Counted from the stretch's first letter, positions 25,538-34,554 are shown. The stretch is DNA of 64,000 bases from Teredinibacter turnerae (GCF_037935975.1 NZ_CP149817.1:124001-188000), one strand, 5' to 3'. The notes: a model not told the origin generated them from the letters alone. Made by a program: numbers and translations.

Positions 25538-25842
25538 AGCGATGAATAAGTTAACTTTGAGGCGCTATGTTTTGGTTAATCGCTGTCGGGTAGCTAGGGA
25601 TTTAGTGGCTTAAATTAGAGCTTTACTTGCTGCAAGTTGTAAGGTTCTTAATGTGGTTCTGGCTCTCGGAGTCCGAATCAGCATTTAATTGGTACCGGTT
25701 GTTCTTCTCGCGGTCTTTTGGGCGTTGAAAATAATTGGCAATTTTGCGCGGCGTTCTTGTCGCACATTTAAACTGGGTGGTAGTTTTTTAATATGTCACA
25801 GTGGCTTTTGGTCGCAATAGTTTGGGTTTGTCGCGTAAGCTG
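25531..25842 (+). other. Apparently non-coding cassette, family copy 2
   Basis: Second copy of the roughly 310-bp family, from GTTATAAAGCG to AGCTGTTATAAC. It retains AATTAGAGCTTTACTTGC, AATGTGGTTCTGGCTCTC, GGTACCGGTTGTTCTT and TCGCACATTTAAA. No gene is supported. The short frame from 25793 (MSQWLLVAIVWVCRVSCYN) parallels copies 1 and 3. Confidence 0.7.
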
Positions 25843-25959
25843 TTATAACAATTACAGCCAGCAGACCCACACTGCTACGCTTGGTTTTGTGCATTCGCTG
25901 CGCTCATTATTGCACAAAACCAAGCTCCACAATGCGGGCAGGTGCTGTAGGCGTTATAA
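25843..25959 (+). other. attC site 5
   Basis: TTATAAC (25843-25849) to GTTATAA (25953-25959), 117 bp. Its sequence is nearly the same as site 6 (GCTACGCTTGGTTTTGTG / GCACAAAACCAAGC arms), so these two copies share a recent origin. Confidence 0.85.
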
Positions 25960-26278
25960 AGCGTCGAAAACGTTAATTTTGAATCGCCATGTTTTGGTTA
26001 ATCGCTATCGGGTAGCTAGGATTTGGTGGTTCAAATTAGAGCTTTACTTGCTGGAAGTTGTCGGGTTCTGAACGTGGTTCTGGTCTCGGAGAACGCGGTA
26101 GCCGCAAATTGGTACCGGTTGTTCTTATCACGGTTGTTCTTATCACGGTTGTTTTGGCGTAAACAAAGAATCGGAAGTTTTTCGCGGTGTTCTCATCGCA
26201 CATTTAAAGCAAGTGGTTGTTTTTCAATATGTCGCAGAGTCATTTGGCCCCAATAGTTGGGGCTTATCGCGTAAGCTG
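25953..26278 (+). other. Apparently non-coding cassette, family copy 3
   Basis: Third copy of the family, about 326 bp. It has a 15-bp tandem duplication (CGGTTGTTCTTATCA twice, about 26115-26144) absent from the other copies. A CCCCAATAGTTGGGG hairpin near 26249 corresponds to CCCAATAATTTGGG in copy 1. The short frame here starts near 26229 (MSQSHLAPIVGAYRVSCYN). No stable gene. Confidence 0.7.
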
Positions 26279-26395
26279 TTATAACAATTACAGCCACCAG
26301 ACCCACACTGCTACGCTTGTTTTTGTGCATTCGCTGCGCTCATTATTGCACAAAACCAAGCTCCACTGTGCGGGCAGGTGCTGTAGGCGTTATGA
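26279..26395 (+). other. attC site 6
   Basis: TTATAAC (26279-26285) to GTTATGA (26389-26395), nearly the same as site 5 in its interior. It joins the third non-coding cassette to the gene at 26405. Confidence 0.85.
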
Positions 26396-26404
26396 GATAT
26401 CCAT

Positions 26405-26767
26405 ATGTTGAGAAAGATAGCACTGGGTTTAGGTTTATTGCTAACTGTTTTTCTTAGCTATATTAAAGGCAATTCAGATGGCTACGAAAAAGCTTTGGAA
26501 GTTAGCGAAGAACATTGGACAACTAAGATATCCCAATTAGATGCAGTGCTAAGACATCAAAACTTGGCATTTATGGATGCGAGCTTTGAGCAATTGAAAC
26601 GTATTGAGACGGGCGCACTAGTAGAGGAAGAGATTGAGGTATTGCACAGTATTACGGATGCGTATTGGGAACTATTCGAGCAGTCATTAGAAAGCGAATA
26701 TCTTACTGATGAATTTACAGGTATATATACAAATTATTATCCAGAGATCATGAAATCGAGTAAGTGA
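26405..26767 (+). CDS. Cassette gene: membrane-anchored hypothetical protein
   Basis: The 120-residue product has an N-terminal hydrophobic segment (KIALGLGLLLTVFLSYIKG) that could be an uncleaved anchor, followed by an acidic helical domain (YEKALEVSEEHWTTKISQLDAVL, LVEEEIEVLHSITDAYWELFEQSLE). No family recognised. It is AT-rich compared with the core genes. The ATG is only 14 bp after the attC core, so the cassette has almost no leader. Confidence 0.6.
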   Translation: MLRKIALGLGLLLTVFLSYIKGNSDGYEKALEVSEEHWTTKISQLDAVLRHQNLAFMDASFEQLKRIETGALVEEEIEVLHSITDAYWELFEQSLESEYLTDEFTGIYTNYYPEIMKSSK

Positions 26768-26782
26768 TCCACACCGAAAATC

Positions 26783-26893
26783 TCATAACAAACGCAATCA
26801 GCCGGAAATATTTTCCGTTACTTGTTTTATTCCGGTCGCTACGCTGGCATAAAACAATCCACTACAAATATTCCGCTGTTGCGGGCGTTATGT
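26783..26893 (+). other. attC site 7
   Basis: TCATAAC (26783-26789) to GTTATGT (26887-26893), 111 bp, with a hairpin core around TTCCGGTCGCTACGCTGG. Confidence 0.8.
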
Positions 26894-26912
26894 GAGCAAA
26901 CGAAACTAAATT

Positions 26913-27335
26913 ATGAACAGGTCAATTGTATTAGTTGTTCTTCCAGAATATCTGGATCTTTCAGATACTAGATCTATATTAAATTATATAAATAATTCTC
27001 TTGACCGTTATCGCGATAAAATGTGGTATATATTGCAATATGACAACCACGATTATCTTGAGAATAAAGAATTTTATTATCCTAAAGTATATTCAGAATG
27101 GCACCCTAATAGAGATTTATTAATCTACCCTATAAACAAAATGTACAAAGAAGGTTGCTGCAATGGGATTGTGGGTTTGGATTTAGAGTGGATTGATTTT
27201 GATCATTACAAAAAAGAAAACGGATTAAGTTGGAAGGAGCGGGATAGTGCATGGGAAGCGTGGAGTACATATTTTTTAGAATATCTACAAAAATATGAAA
27301 ACTATTACGGTGTTTATATCAAATGTTGTATTTAG
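26913..27335 (+). CDS. Cassette gene: hypothetical protein, very AT-rich
   Basis: The 140-residue protein is rich in Tyr, Asn, Asp and Trp (KMWYILQYDNHDYLENKEFYYP, WKERDSAWEAWSTYFLEYLQKYENYYGVYIKCCI) and has no signal peptide. Its base composition is the most AT-rich in the array, suggesting a distant origin. No family recognised. Cassette ends are flanked by attC 7 and 8. Confidence 0.55.
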   Translation: MNRSIVLVVLPEYLDLSDTRSILNYINNSLDRYRDKMWYILQYDNHDYLENKEFYYPKVYSEWHPNRDLLIYPINKMYKEGCCNGIVGLDLEWIDFDHYKKENGLSWKERDSAWEAWSTYFLEYLQKYENYYGVYIKCCI

Positions 27336-27360
27336 GTCTTGTATATTCTAATGGTGTATC

Positions 27361-27447
27361 ACATAACAAGCCACTCCACCCTCAGCCAGCAAGCTGGCTT
27401 GGACCTCCGCTGCTACGCAGCTCCGGCCAGTGAGTGGAACGTTATAC
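27361..27447 (+). other. attC site 8
   Basis: ACATAAC (27361-27367) to GTTATAC (27441-27447), 87 bp, with the GGACCTCCG motif and a GCTGCTACGCAGC inner hairpin. Confidence 0.8.
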
Positions 27448-27530
27448 ACCCACAATCGTACAGCTGTACGTATATCCAGCTTTATGATACGGTTCCGTAA
27501 ATCGAGTGATTCCTACCTAAGAGGTGCATT

Positions 27531-27926
27531 ATGATTAAAGGAAGCTGTTGTTGCGGAGCAGTACAATTCGAAATAAGCGAAAAACCGAGCATGATGGGAA
27601 TGTGCCATTGCAGTCGTTGCCGGAAACTAGGGGCAGGCGCTCTAGCCTTTGTCAGATCAGACACGTTTAAGATCACCACTGGCATCGACAACATTTCCAC
27701 CTTCAAAGCTGTACCGCCGTATAAATATAATCGGTGTTTTTGTTTGGTCTGCGGTACTGCACTCGGCGAGGTTCTCTCTGGGTTAGAGTCCTTCCCAATA
27801 AACGCAAACTGCATAGACAGTGAAATCGGGCTAGAAAATAAGTTTCATGAGTTTGTTTCGGAGAAGCCGAGCTGGTTTCAAATCGGGGACAATGCAAAGC
27901 AATTTAATGAGCACCCGCACGAGTAG
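27531..27926 (+). CDS. Cassette gene: GFA/CENP-V family zinc protein
   Basis: The 131-residue protein has the glutathione-dependent formaldehyde-activating (GFA) fold motifs. They are GSCCCGAVQFEI (first Cys pair), MCHCSRCRKLGAGALAFV (three-Cys cluster) and CFCLVCGTALGEV, giving the Cys spacing that binds two structural and catalytic zinc ions. These proteins are thought to bind glutathione adducts. It has AT content typical of a cassette and sits 84 bp after attC 8; the function of this member is unproven. Confidence 0.8.
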   Translation: MIKGSCCCGAVQFEISEKPSMMGMCHCSRCRKLGAGALAFVRSDTFKITTGIDNISTFKAVPPYKYNRCFCLVCGTALGEVLSGLESFPINANCIDSEIGLENKFHEFVSEKPSWFQIGDNAKQFNEHPHE

Positions 27927-27936
27927 CAAAATCAAT

Positions 27937-28017
27937 GTATAACAATCAAATTATGTACGCGCGTTTCACGCGCCGGACGCCCTCCTGCGTCGGGCGCCGC
28001 ATATTTGGGCGTTAGGG
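27937..28017 (+). other. attC site 9
   Basis: GTATAAC (27937-27943) to GTTAGGG (28011-28017), 81 bp, with two short hairpins (GCGCGTTTCACGCGC; GACGCCCTCCTGCGTC). Confidence 0.8.
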
Positions 28018-28025
28018 CTACACGT

Positions 28026-28484
28026 ATGAAGCCACCAATAATATTTGTATTTATTTTTTTATTTCTCGTTACTGCATGTGAAAGTAAAGAAGATAAGGTT
28101 TCAATTGCGTTTGCCGAAATGCGAAAATTAGAAGAATTTAAAATGGCCGTTGCCGAAAAGCAGGCTCAAATGGAAAGGGAATATCAAGTTAAGGAAGAGG
28201 CTGTTTGGTTTGGAAAAACGGGGTTATCTGAGCAAACTGAGCGAGAGCTGCCACGGTACTTAAGAAGAGAGCTTGGAGAGTCATTGTTTAACGAGGGCTC
28301 TTTGAAGGCGAATGATCTTTTGTATTTGGGGTTGTTTCTAAATGAACCTGGCAATGGCGTTCACTACTGGAAGGTTCCATGGTCAGAGAAAAATGTTTAC
28401 GCCACTGTAGAAATATATCCAAATGGCAGTGAATATATGAGTTGGGGGCAGGAAGAGCTTCCTAAAGAAAGGCTAAAGCCCTAA
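28026..28484 (+). CDS. Cassette gene: predicted lipoprotein
   Basis: The ATG at 28026 gives 152 residues starting with KPPIIFVFIFLFLVTACES, a lipobox with Cys near residue 18. The next 45 residues are helical and charged (EMRKLEEFKMAVAEKQAQMEREYQ), followed by RYLRRELGESLFNEGS and a Trp-rich beta part (VHYWKVPWSEK). No family recognised. Envelope targeting is shared with several cassettes here. Confidence 0.65.
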   Translation: MKPPIIFVFIFLFLVTACESKEDKVSIAFAEMRKLEEFKMAVAEKQAQMEREYQVKEEAVWFGKTGLSEQTERELPRYLRRELGESLFNEGSLKANDLLYLGLFLNEPGNGVHYWKVPWSEKNVYATVEIYPNGSEYMSWGQEELPKERLKP

Positions 28485-28610
28485 CAAGGCAAGTCAGCTA
28501 CGCCCACGATGTGGGCTGGACAGCTTACACTCCGTACCTTTTGTGTTCGCTACGCTCATTATTTCACAAAAGGTACTCCATGTAATCTGCCGCTGCTTGC
28601 GGCGTTAGGT
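28479..28610 (+). other. attC site 10
   Basis: CCCTAAC (28479-28485) to GTTAGGT (28604-28610), 132 bp, the longest site, with GTACCTTTTGTG / CACAAAAGGTAC inner arms and TTCGCTACGCTC loop motif. Confidence 0.85.
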
Positions 28611-28637
28611 CTCCAAGTTAAGTTATAAAGGAAAGGT

Positions 28638-29336
28638 ATGAAATATATATTCTGTTTAATATCGATACTATTTTCAGTGGGGACATTCGCAGATTCTAGA
28701 ATTGTTGCCATTAAAGGGTACGGCGTTGTTGAAGTTGAAGCAGACATTATAGATATCGGCTTCGAAGTGGCCAATACCGATTATAAAGATCTTGAGTCAG
28801 CAAAAAAGGATGTAGAAAAAAGATCTTATAAAATCGTTAAGTCAATAGTGAAATTAGGTATATCTGAAGAGGATATTAGCTCTCCCCACTATTATGTTGA
28901 TACAGAGAAGGGATATAGAGACCGAGAATGCCCTGAATTTTGGAAGCCGTCTGTCGTCAGGGGAATTGAGGTTAGGATAAAGGATATATCAAAGTATGGA
29001 GCAGTATTAGATACCATAGTCAGCAACGGCGTTTCGAGAATTGATTCGGTTGAGCCAAACATTCTTGATACCTCTAAATTAGAAAGAAAGGCAATGTTGA
29101 TTGCTATCGAAGACTCAAAGGAACAGGCTAGGTTTCTCGCTGAAAGCTATGGTACAAAAATCGGGAAAATACACAGTATTGGTGAGCGAAAGTATAGAAA
29201 CAATTTTGGCATTGAAGAGGTCGTCGTTACGGGCATGAGAGCTTCCGCCCCGGAGCGGGACGACATCCCGTACCAGTTTAAACCAGGTAAAGTAGAAGTA
29301 GAAGCAGATATTTATGTTGAATTCGAACTTGAATAG
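28638..29336 (+). CDS. Cassette gene: periplasmic SIMPL-domain protein
   Basis: The 232-residue protein has a signal peptide (ISILFSVGTFADSR). It then shows the SIMPL/DUF541 pattern: IVAIKGYGVVEVEADIIDIGFEVANTDYKD, then YKIVKSIVKLGISEEDISSPHYYVDTEKG, and a C-terminal EDSKEQARFLAESYGTKIGKIHSIGE. SIMPL proteins are beta-alpha oligomers of unclear function in the periplasm or cell surface. It ends at a cassette boundary with the stop 1-2 bp before attC 11. Confidence 0.8.
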   Translation: MKYIFCLISILFSVGTFADSRIVAIKGYGVVEVEADIIDIGFEVANTDYKDLESAKKDVEKRSYKIVKSIVKLGISEEDISSPHYYVDTEKGYRDRECPEFWKPSVVRGIEVRIKDISKYGAVLDTIVSNGVSRIDSVEPNILDTSKLERKAMLIAIEDSKEQARFLAESYGTKIGKIHSIGERKYRNNFGIEEVVVTGMRASAPERDDIPYQFKPGKVEVEADIYVEFELE

Positions 29337-29337
29337 G

Positions 29338-29448
29338 ACCTAACAATTTGCACCAGTCGGAAAATTTGTTCCGTGGCTCTTTTGTGTTTCCGCTACGCTA
29401 TAACACAAAACACCACTCCACAAATTTCCGCTGTGCAAGGCGTTAGAA
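29338..29448 (+). other. attC site 11
   Basis: CCTAAC (about 29338) to GTTAGAA (29442-29448), about 111 bp, with TTTGTGTTTCC / AACACAAAAC arms around CGCTACGCT. The left boundary is accurate to about 1-2 bp. Confidence 0.8.
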
Positions 29449-29472
29449 CTCAATCCAGAGATAGGAATAAAA

Positions 29473-29814
29473 ATGAAATATTTGGTATTTTTAATTGTTT
29501 CTTTATATACAACTATTAGTTACGCAAACACGATTTGTAGTGGAAAAGTTTATGCTGTGACCCTTAATCCCGATAATGGTACCGTTAAATTAAATTATGG
29601 ATACGGACATAATGTCCATTGTAATGTTGATACCGAGTATAATGGTGTATCCCCTGCTTCTTGCAAGGTGTTATTTTCTCAGTTGCTTGTGGCACAGATG
29701 GCAGACAAATCTATCGAGGCTAGGTATAACGATGATTTTATTTGTAGCAAAGAAAATCTTGGTGACCATGTGCAAACAAAACATCTATTATATCAAGTTC
29801 AAATTATCAACTAG
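29473..29814 (+). CDS. Cassette gene: small secreted protein, relative of the 30875 product
   Basis: The 113-residue product has a signal peptide (LVFLIVSLYTTISYANT). The mature beta-rich domain contains ICSGKVYAVTLNPDNGTVKLNYGYG, a central C-K-V-L-F-S-Q-L-L-V-A-Q region, and late I-C-S then LYQVQIIN. The same order of strand/Cys/helix elements occurs in the cassette protein at 30875, so both may belong to one secreted family. No enzymatic motif is visible. Confidence 0.6.
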   Translation: MKYLVFLIVSLYTTISYANTICSGKVYAVTLNPDNGTVKLNYGYGHNVHCNVDTEYNGVSPASCKVLFSQLLVAQMADKSIEARYNDDFICSKENLGDHVQTKHLLYQVQIIN

Positions 29815-29913
29815 TTCTAACAAGGCCATCATGCATCGCCCCAGCAAGCTGGGGCTGGACCTCCGTTTCAGCGCTTCGCGCTTCCACTGCGGCCGCATAT
29901 GGCGGCGTTAGAG
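29815..29913 (+). other. attC site 12
   Basis: TTCTAAC (29815-29821) to GTTAGAG (29907-29913), 99 bp, with a strong CCCCAGCAAGCTGGGG hairpin and GGACCTCCG motif. It resembles site 1. Confidence 0.85.
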
Positions 29914-29928
29914 GGCCGCAGGAAGCTC

Positions 29929-30780
29929 ATGCAAGAATTCAAACTCGACAAAAAATACGGCACGCTCATGAAAGGATGCTTAGTAGTTTTTATAGTATTT
30001 TTGGTGTTAGGATTTGCTTTGCCCTTCCTTCCTGACGAGAACGAGGGCAATCCAAATGGGACGCTCATGATTACGGTAATGTGTACGGTGGTCTTTGGGT
30101 TCTTTTCAGTTCTTACATGGCGTACTTTAAAAAAACTACCATTCGCAGACGTTGCAGCTGATGACGACGGTGTTTGGTATATGCACATCGGAAAAGATAA
30201 AGGGCTAATCGGATGGGAGAAAATCCATAGAGTAAAAGAAAGGCGGTATATGCAACGTCTAGATTTGCTTGGTTCTGACAACCAAGAATTGCTTAAAGTT
30301 GAGTATCAATTACTTGGGTTTGAGATGCTTCGGGATGTATTAAATGAAAGGGCTGGCACGCAAAATTCAGAACTTGATCAATCTAAGTTTTCTAAAGGGC
30401 CCTTATACCATTTATTTTATGTGGCTTGTGTAGTCGGTTTTACTGCTTTAGGTCTCTATGTAGGAGCAGGTGGTAATCCTCTATTGGGCTATGGCGCAAT
30501 GAGCGTTCTAGTTGTTTTCATCATCTATGAATACCTAATAACAGCAACGGGCGTTCAAGTCACTGTCAATAGTATTTTGGTGGCGTACCCTTTCACCAAA
30601 AGAAATATTCCACTAAAAGATATTGAGGATGTCGTTATTGCTGATGAGTTCCACAAAGGTAATCGAATACCAGAGGTTTGGATAATTACCAATAATGCAA
30701 AAAAACCTTATAAGTTGAAGCAGCTTGGTTCTGATTCCAATCGTGTTTATAAAACCATAAAGAAGGCTGTCAACTTATGA
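29929..30780 (+). CDS. Cassette gene: membrane protein with duplicated PH-like halves
   Basis: The ATG at 29929 (MQEFKLDK), preceded by AGGAAG, is chosen over an earlier in-frame ATG inside attC. The 283-residue protein has two membrane pairs (LVVFIVFLVLGFALPFL; LMITVMCTVVFGFFSVL; LYHLFYVACVVGFTALGLYV; MSVLVVFIIYEYLI). After each pair a PH-like beta domain is suggested (VAADDDGVWYM ... IGWEKIHRV; TATGVQVTVNSILVAY ... IPLKDIEDVV). The two halves look like an internal duplication. It is unusually large for a cassette. Confidence 0.6.
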   Translation: MQEFKLDKKYGTLMKGCLVVFIVFLVLGFALPFLPDENEGNPNGTLMITVMCTVVFGFFSVLTWRTLKKLPFADVAADDDGVWYMHIGKDKGLIGWEKIHRVKERRYMQRLDLLGSDNQELLKVEYQLLGFEMLRDVLNERAGTQNSELDQSKFSKGPLYHLFYVACVVGFTALGLYVGAGGNPLLGYGAMSVLVVFIIYEYLITATGVQVTVNSILVAYPFTKRNIPLKDIEDVVIADEFHKGNRIPEVWIITNNAKKPYKLKQLGSDSNRVYKTIKKAVNL

Positions 30781-30790
30781 GTCAAAGTTC

Positions 30791-30862
30791 CTCTAACAAG
30801 ACGCTGCTGTCGGACAGATTTTCCGCTGCGCTCCAAATTTGCCGCAGAGCGCGGCGTTAAAT
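30791..30862 (+). other. attC site 13
   Basis: CTCTAAC (30791-30797) to GTTAAAT (30856-30862), only 72 bp, with a short TTTTCCGCTGCGC / GCCGCAGAGCGCGGC hairpin set. Confidence 0.8.
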
Positions 30863-30874
30863 TCAGGAGTGAAA

Positions 30875-31207
30875 ATGAAGTGTAAAGTTGTAATCGGAGT
30901 GCTTATTCTATTTATATCGAGTTTAGCGATAGCCGATAAGTACACGAATAATGTTTCAATTAGTCAAATAGAAGTTTTAGCGAATGGAAGTTTTAGAATA
31001 TGGTCGCTGGAAAATATCAGTGATTCTGGATGTTATGAAAGTGGTAGATTATTTAAAGTGTATGTCGGTGGAAATGGTCTTTCATCTGATGGAGCTAAAA
31101 ACCTACTAAGTATAGCTATGCTGGCTTACTCATTGGGGCATACAGTTGATATTTATCATGATGAAGCTCAGAATTGCTTAGTATCTCAAATAAGAATATC
31201 GAAATGA
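30875..31207 (+). CDS. Cassette gene: small secreted protein
   Basis: The 110-residue product has a signal peptide (VVIGVLILFISSLAIADK). The mature part parallels the 29473 product: VSISQIEVLANGSFRIWSLEN, Cys after SDSG, a helix LLSIAMLAYSLGHTVDIYHDEAQNC and final VSQIRISK. The stop falls one base before the inverse core (ATTTAAC) of the last attC. The start at 30875 follows an AGGAG. Confidence 0.65.
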   Translation: MKCKVVIGVLILFISSLAIADKYTNNVSISQIEVLANGSFRIWSLENISDSGCYESGRLFKVYVGGNGLSSDGAKNLLSIAMLAYSLGHTVDIYHDEAQNCLVSQIRISK

Positions 31208-31230
31208 ATTTAACAAGCGACTGTGATCCG

Positions 31231-32310
<1,080 letters not shown>

Positions 32311-32544
32311 TCGCGTTAATTTCATAATACAAGTTGCACCAGCCCACATTTTTTCCAGTTCTGCTTTTTGTCTTAATAGCACAAACGGGCTTTTTCAAAA
32401 AATCAGCTATGTAATGCGTTTTGTAAAATGACAATTAAATCAGATGCTTAGCTTAGCTGTCAGGTTGGTGTCGGGTTGATTTCGTGGCCGACACAGGGGG
32501 CAATGGTTAAATATCAGTTCTCCAATGGAAAAAGAGATTAGGAC

Positions 32545-32985
32545 ATGATGCTTAAAAGACTGCGTCACAAAAGAAACTGGACTCAGGAGCAGTTGGCGGA
32601 GATCTCAGGATTAAGCGTCAGAACTATTCAGCGTATAGAATCGGGCGGCAAGGCTAGCTTGGAATCCATTAACGCTCTCGCTTCTGTCTTAGAAGTTCAA
32701 GCGTCAATTTTGGCACAGGGAGTCACAGTGATTGATAAAACTACAGAAGATTGGGAAAAGGTACCTGCATGGTTAAGGGCCTGCTTTTTTGGATCTGGTC
32801 TCTTCAAAATTCCCGAGCGAATATTAAATATACGGGTCGAACAGGGAACCGTAGCCGCTGGCATTATTCTGCTATTGCTCTCACCTGTTTTAGACAACGC
32901 CTTTGACGCTAGTTTTATTTTGTTTACAAGCGCGTATCTAGTTTCACTTATCACTAGAGCCGGTGATAAGTATTCCATTTGGTAG
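32545..32985 (+). CDS. XRE-family regulator with C-terminal membrane segments
   Basis: The 146-residue protein has an N-terminal helix-turn-helix (LKRLRHKRNWTQEQLAEISGLSVRTIQRIESG), a soluble linker and two hydrophobic C-terminal segments (TVAAGIILLLLSPVL; SFILFTSAYLVSLIT), so it is a membrane-tethered regulator of the XRE-2TM type. It lies just right of attC 14's second half, outside any complete cassette, so it probably belongs to the flank or to a cassette that lost its attC. Its target is unknown. Confidence 0.75.
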   Translation: MMLKRLRHKRNWTQEQLAEISGLSVRTIQRIESGGKASLESINALASVLEVQASILAQGVTVIDKTTEDWEKVPAWLRACFFGSGLFKIPERILNIRVEQGTVAAGIILLLLSPVLDNAFDASFILFTSAYLVSLITRAGDKYSIW

Positions 32986-33428
32986 CGTGGCTAACCCCTG
33001 TTTGGGATATTTATTCATTTTTTTAAACAGCTACCCGAAGCGCTGAGGATATTGAAGCCCTATTACTAAGGAAATCCTCCTTGTATAAGCAGGGGCTTGA
33101 TTAGCGCTTACCTATTTCCACTATAAAAAAATTCGGAGCCCAATAGTGTGATTCCGTTGCATAATTTTCACATATGAGCTGATATTCAAGCAACGAATAT
33201 CATGAAACATGAATATAGTGTTTTAATAACCCATTCCTAAAAAATCGCTAATACCTAAAATCCATCGGCATACAAGATCTTATTTCTAGGAATAAATTTG
33301 TTGCAGAAGTGTAAAATTCATAGGGTCGGTGTTGAACTCCCGGGTAAATCTCACTACCTTTGACCGTGCATTGAAGGTTGGCCTTCATGCTTTCTGCAGG
33401 CCATCTAACTATGGAGGATCTGTTTCAG
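32986..33428. other. Intergenic AT-rich region, no gene found
   Basis: This 443-bp region between the XRE regulator and the lipoprotein gene has no long coding frame and no obvious attC or terminal repeats. The start of the lipoprotein gene is placed at 33429. Confidence 0.4.
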
Positions 33429-33875
33429 ATGAAAAATTGGATATTACCGTTTTTGATTATTTTATCTGCTTGCGGTGGTAATGAGTTGAGAGACGAGGCG
33501 AGAGGCGAGGTGAGAGGCGAGGTGAGAGGCGAGGTGAGAGACGAAGCCGGATTTAGCACTTTTTTGATGCAGAATAATTCAAATTATAATATACGAGTCG
33601 AGTGTGATTTATACGGTTATTTCGAGTGTAACAATAGTGTGACAGAATCTGGCGACCTTCTTGAAATTGGCAGTTGCGGCCGCATTGGGGCTTTGCCAGG
33701 GCCTGGCCCGGCGGTAGTATTTGAATCATTGACAGTATTGTTTGATCCTGGTGATGGCAGCTTTGTAGAAGCGTATGAAGTTGAAAGCTCTGACTGGAGT
33801 GTGGAGAATCAATCAACTCATCATATTACGTATGCCATTTCTATTGATGATGAAATACTTTTGGGCGCTAATTGA
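33429..33875 (+). CDS. Predicted lipoprotein with a tandem repeat near its N-terminus
   Basis: The ATG at 33429 gives MKNWILPFLIILSACGG, a lipobox with Cys at residue 15; earlier in-frame starts lack a signal sequence. Directly after the Cys come five 12-bp repeats giving a charged Arg-Asp/Gly-Glu linker, then a beta-rich domain (FLMQNNSNYNIRVECDLYGYFEC) of unknown family. The repeat may vary in number by slippage and tune the distance of the domain from the membrane. Confidence 0.65.
   Translation: MKNWILPFLIILSACGGNELRDEARGEVRGEVRGEVRDEAGFSTFLMQNNSNYNIRVECDLYGYFECNNSVTESGDLLEIGSCGRIGALPGPGPAVVFESLTVLFDPGDGSFVEAYEVESSDWSVENQSTHHITYAISIDDEILLGAN
33489..33548 (+). repeat. Five 12-bp tandem repeats inside the lipoprotein gene
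   Basis: Units start at 33489, 33501, 33513, 33525 and 33537; the three central copies are all AGAGGCGAGGTG and the outer two differ by a few bases. In frame they encode Arg-Gly/Asp-Glu-Val/Ala units. Being a multiple of three, copy changes keep the frame. Confidence 0.85.
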
Positions 33876-34366
33876 TAATAAACTGGACACTGTATTTATT
33901 TTTTTGGCTTTTTGTTGGTGTTATTCCAAAAATATTACACGCCTAAATGTGAGTGTTGAGGTTTTTCTGAAGTGTTCATTGTACGAATCACATGTTGTGA
34001 CTGAAAGGTGAATAATCACCTAGTTCGTAACGTTAATCATTTTCTAGCCCCTCTGATGCTCTATGCCGGTAATGAGCGCATTGGAGGGTGGCTGATAATC
34101 CAATGTTAAAATTAAGATTTGCCAACAGGTATTAAAGCGAAATTTTCGGTTTGCTAAACCGCTTTAAGTAGGGGCTGGGCTGTGTTGTTTATTTGGGATT
34201 TTGGCTTCGAGCATAATTTGTGCAAGTTGAGTCTTCTCCTTCTATGACTAATAGATGTCAATAGGCTAACTGTTTCGACAACAATAAATTGTTCCCGCAT
34301 GTTTGCGATGTCGAGTCGTTATTGCCGAACACTAAAATATCACCCCAGAATAAAGGATTAACGCGC
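33876..34366. other. Intergenic AT-rich region, no gene found
   Basis: About 490 bp between the lipoprotein and the membrane-protein gene starting at 34367. It is AT-rich with no long frame I can support, and no recognisable attC, IS end or RNA gene. Confidence 0.35.
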
Positions 34367-34554
34367 ATGGGTTACATTATTCCATTTGTTGGTTTTGTCG
34401 TTACTACGTTCGCCTATGCGTTCTGTTGGCACTTGGTCGTGTTTAAAAAAGTTTACGATGATATCGGTATATATAATCGGGAACAGCCGATTATTCCCAT
34501 AGGTGTATTCACCGTTTTTATACAGGGGGCCATTTTTTTATTTTTATACTCTAG

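Noticed and set aside
24451-26278. CRISPR array
   Set aside because: The repeated blocks are three long diverged copies with attC sites between them, not short identical repeats with unique spacers, and there are no cas genes.
32316-32985. A fifteenth cassette carrying the XRE regulator
   Set aside because: Its start would be GTTAATTTC, but I found no GAAATTAAC-type inverse core or attC hairpin after the regulator, so it is treated as flank.
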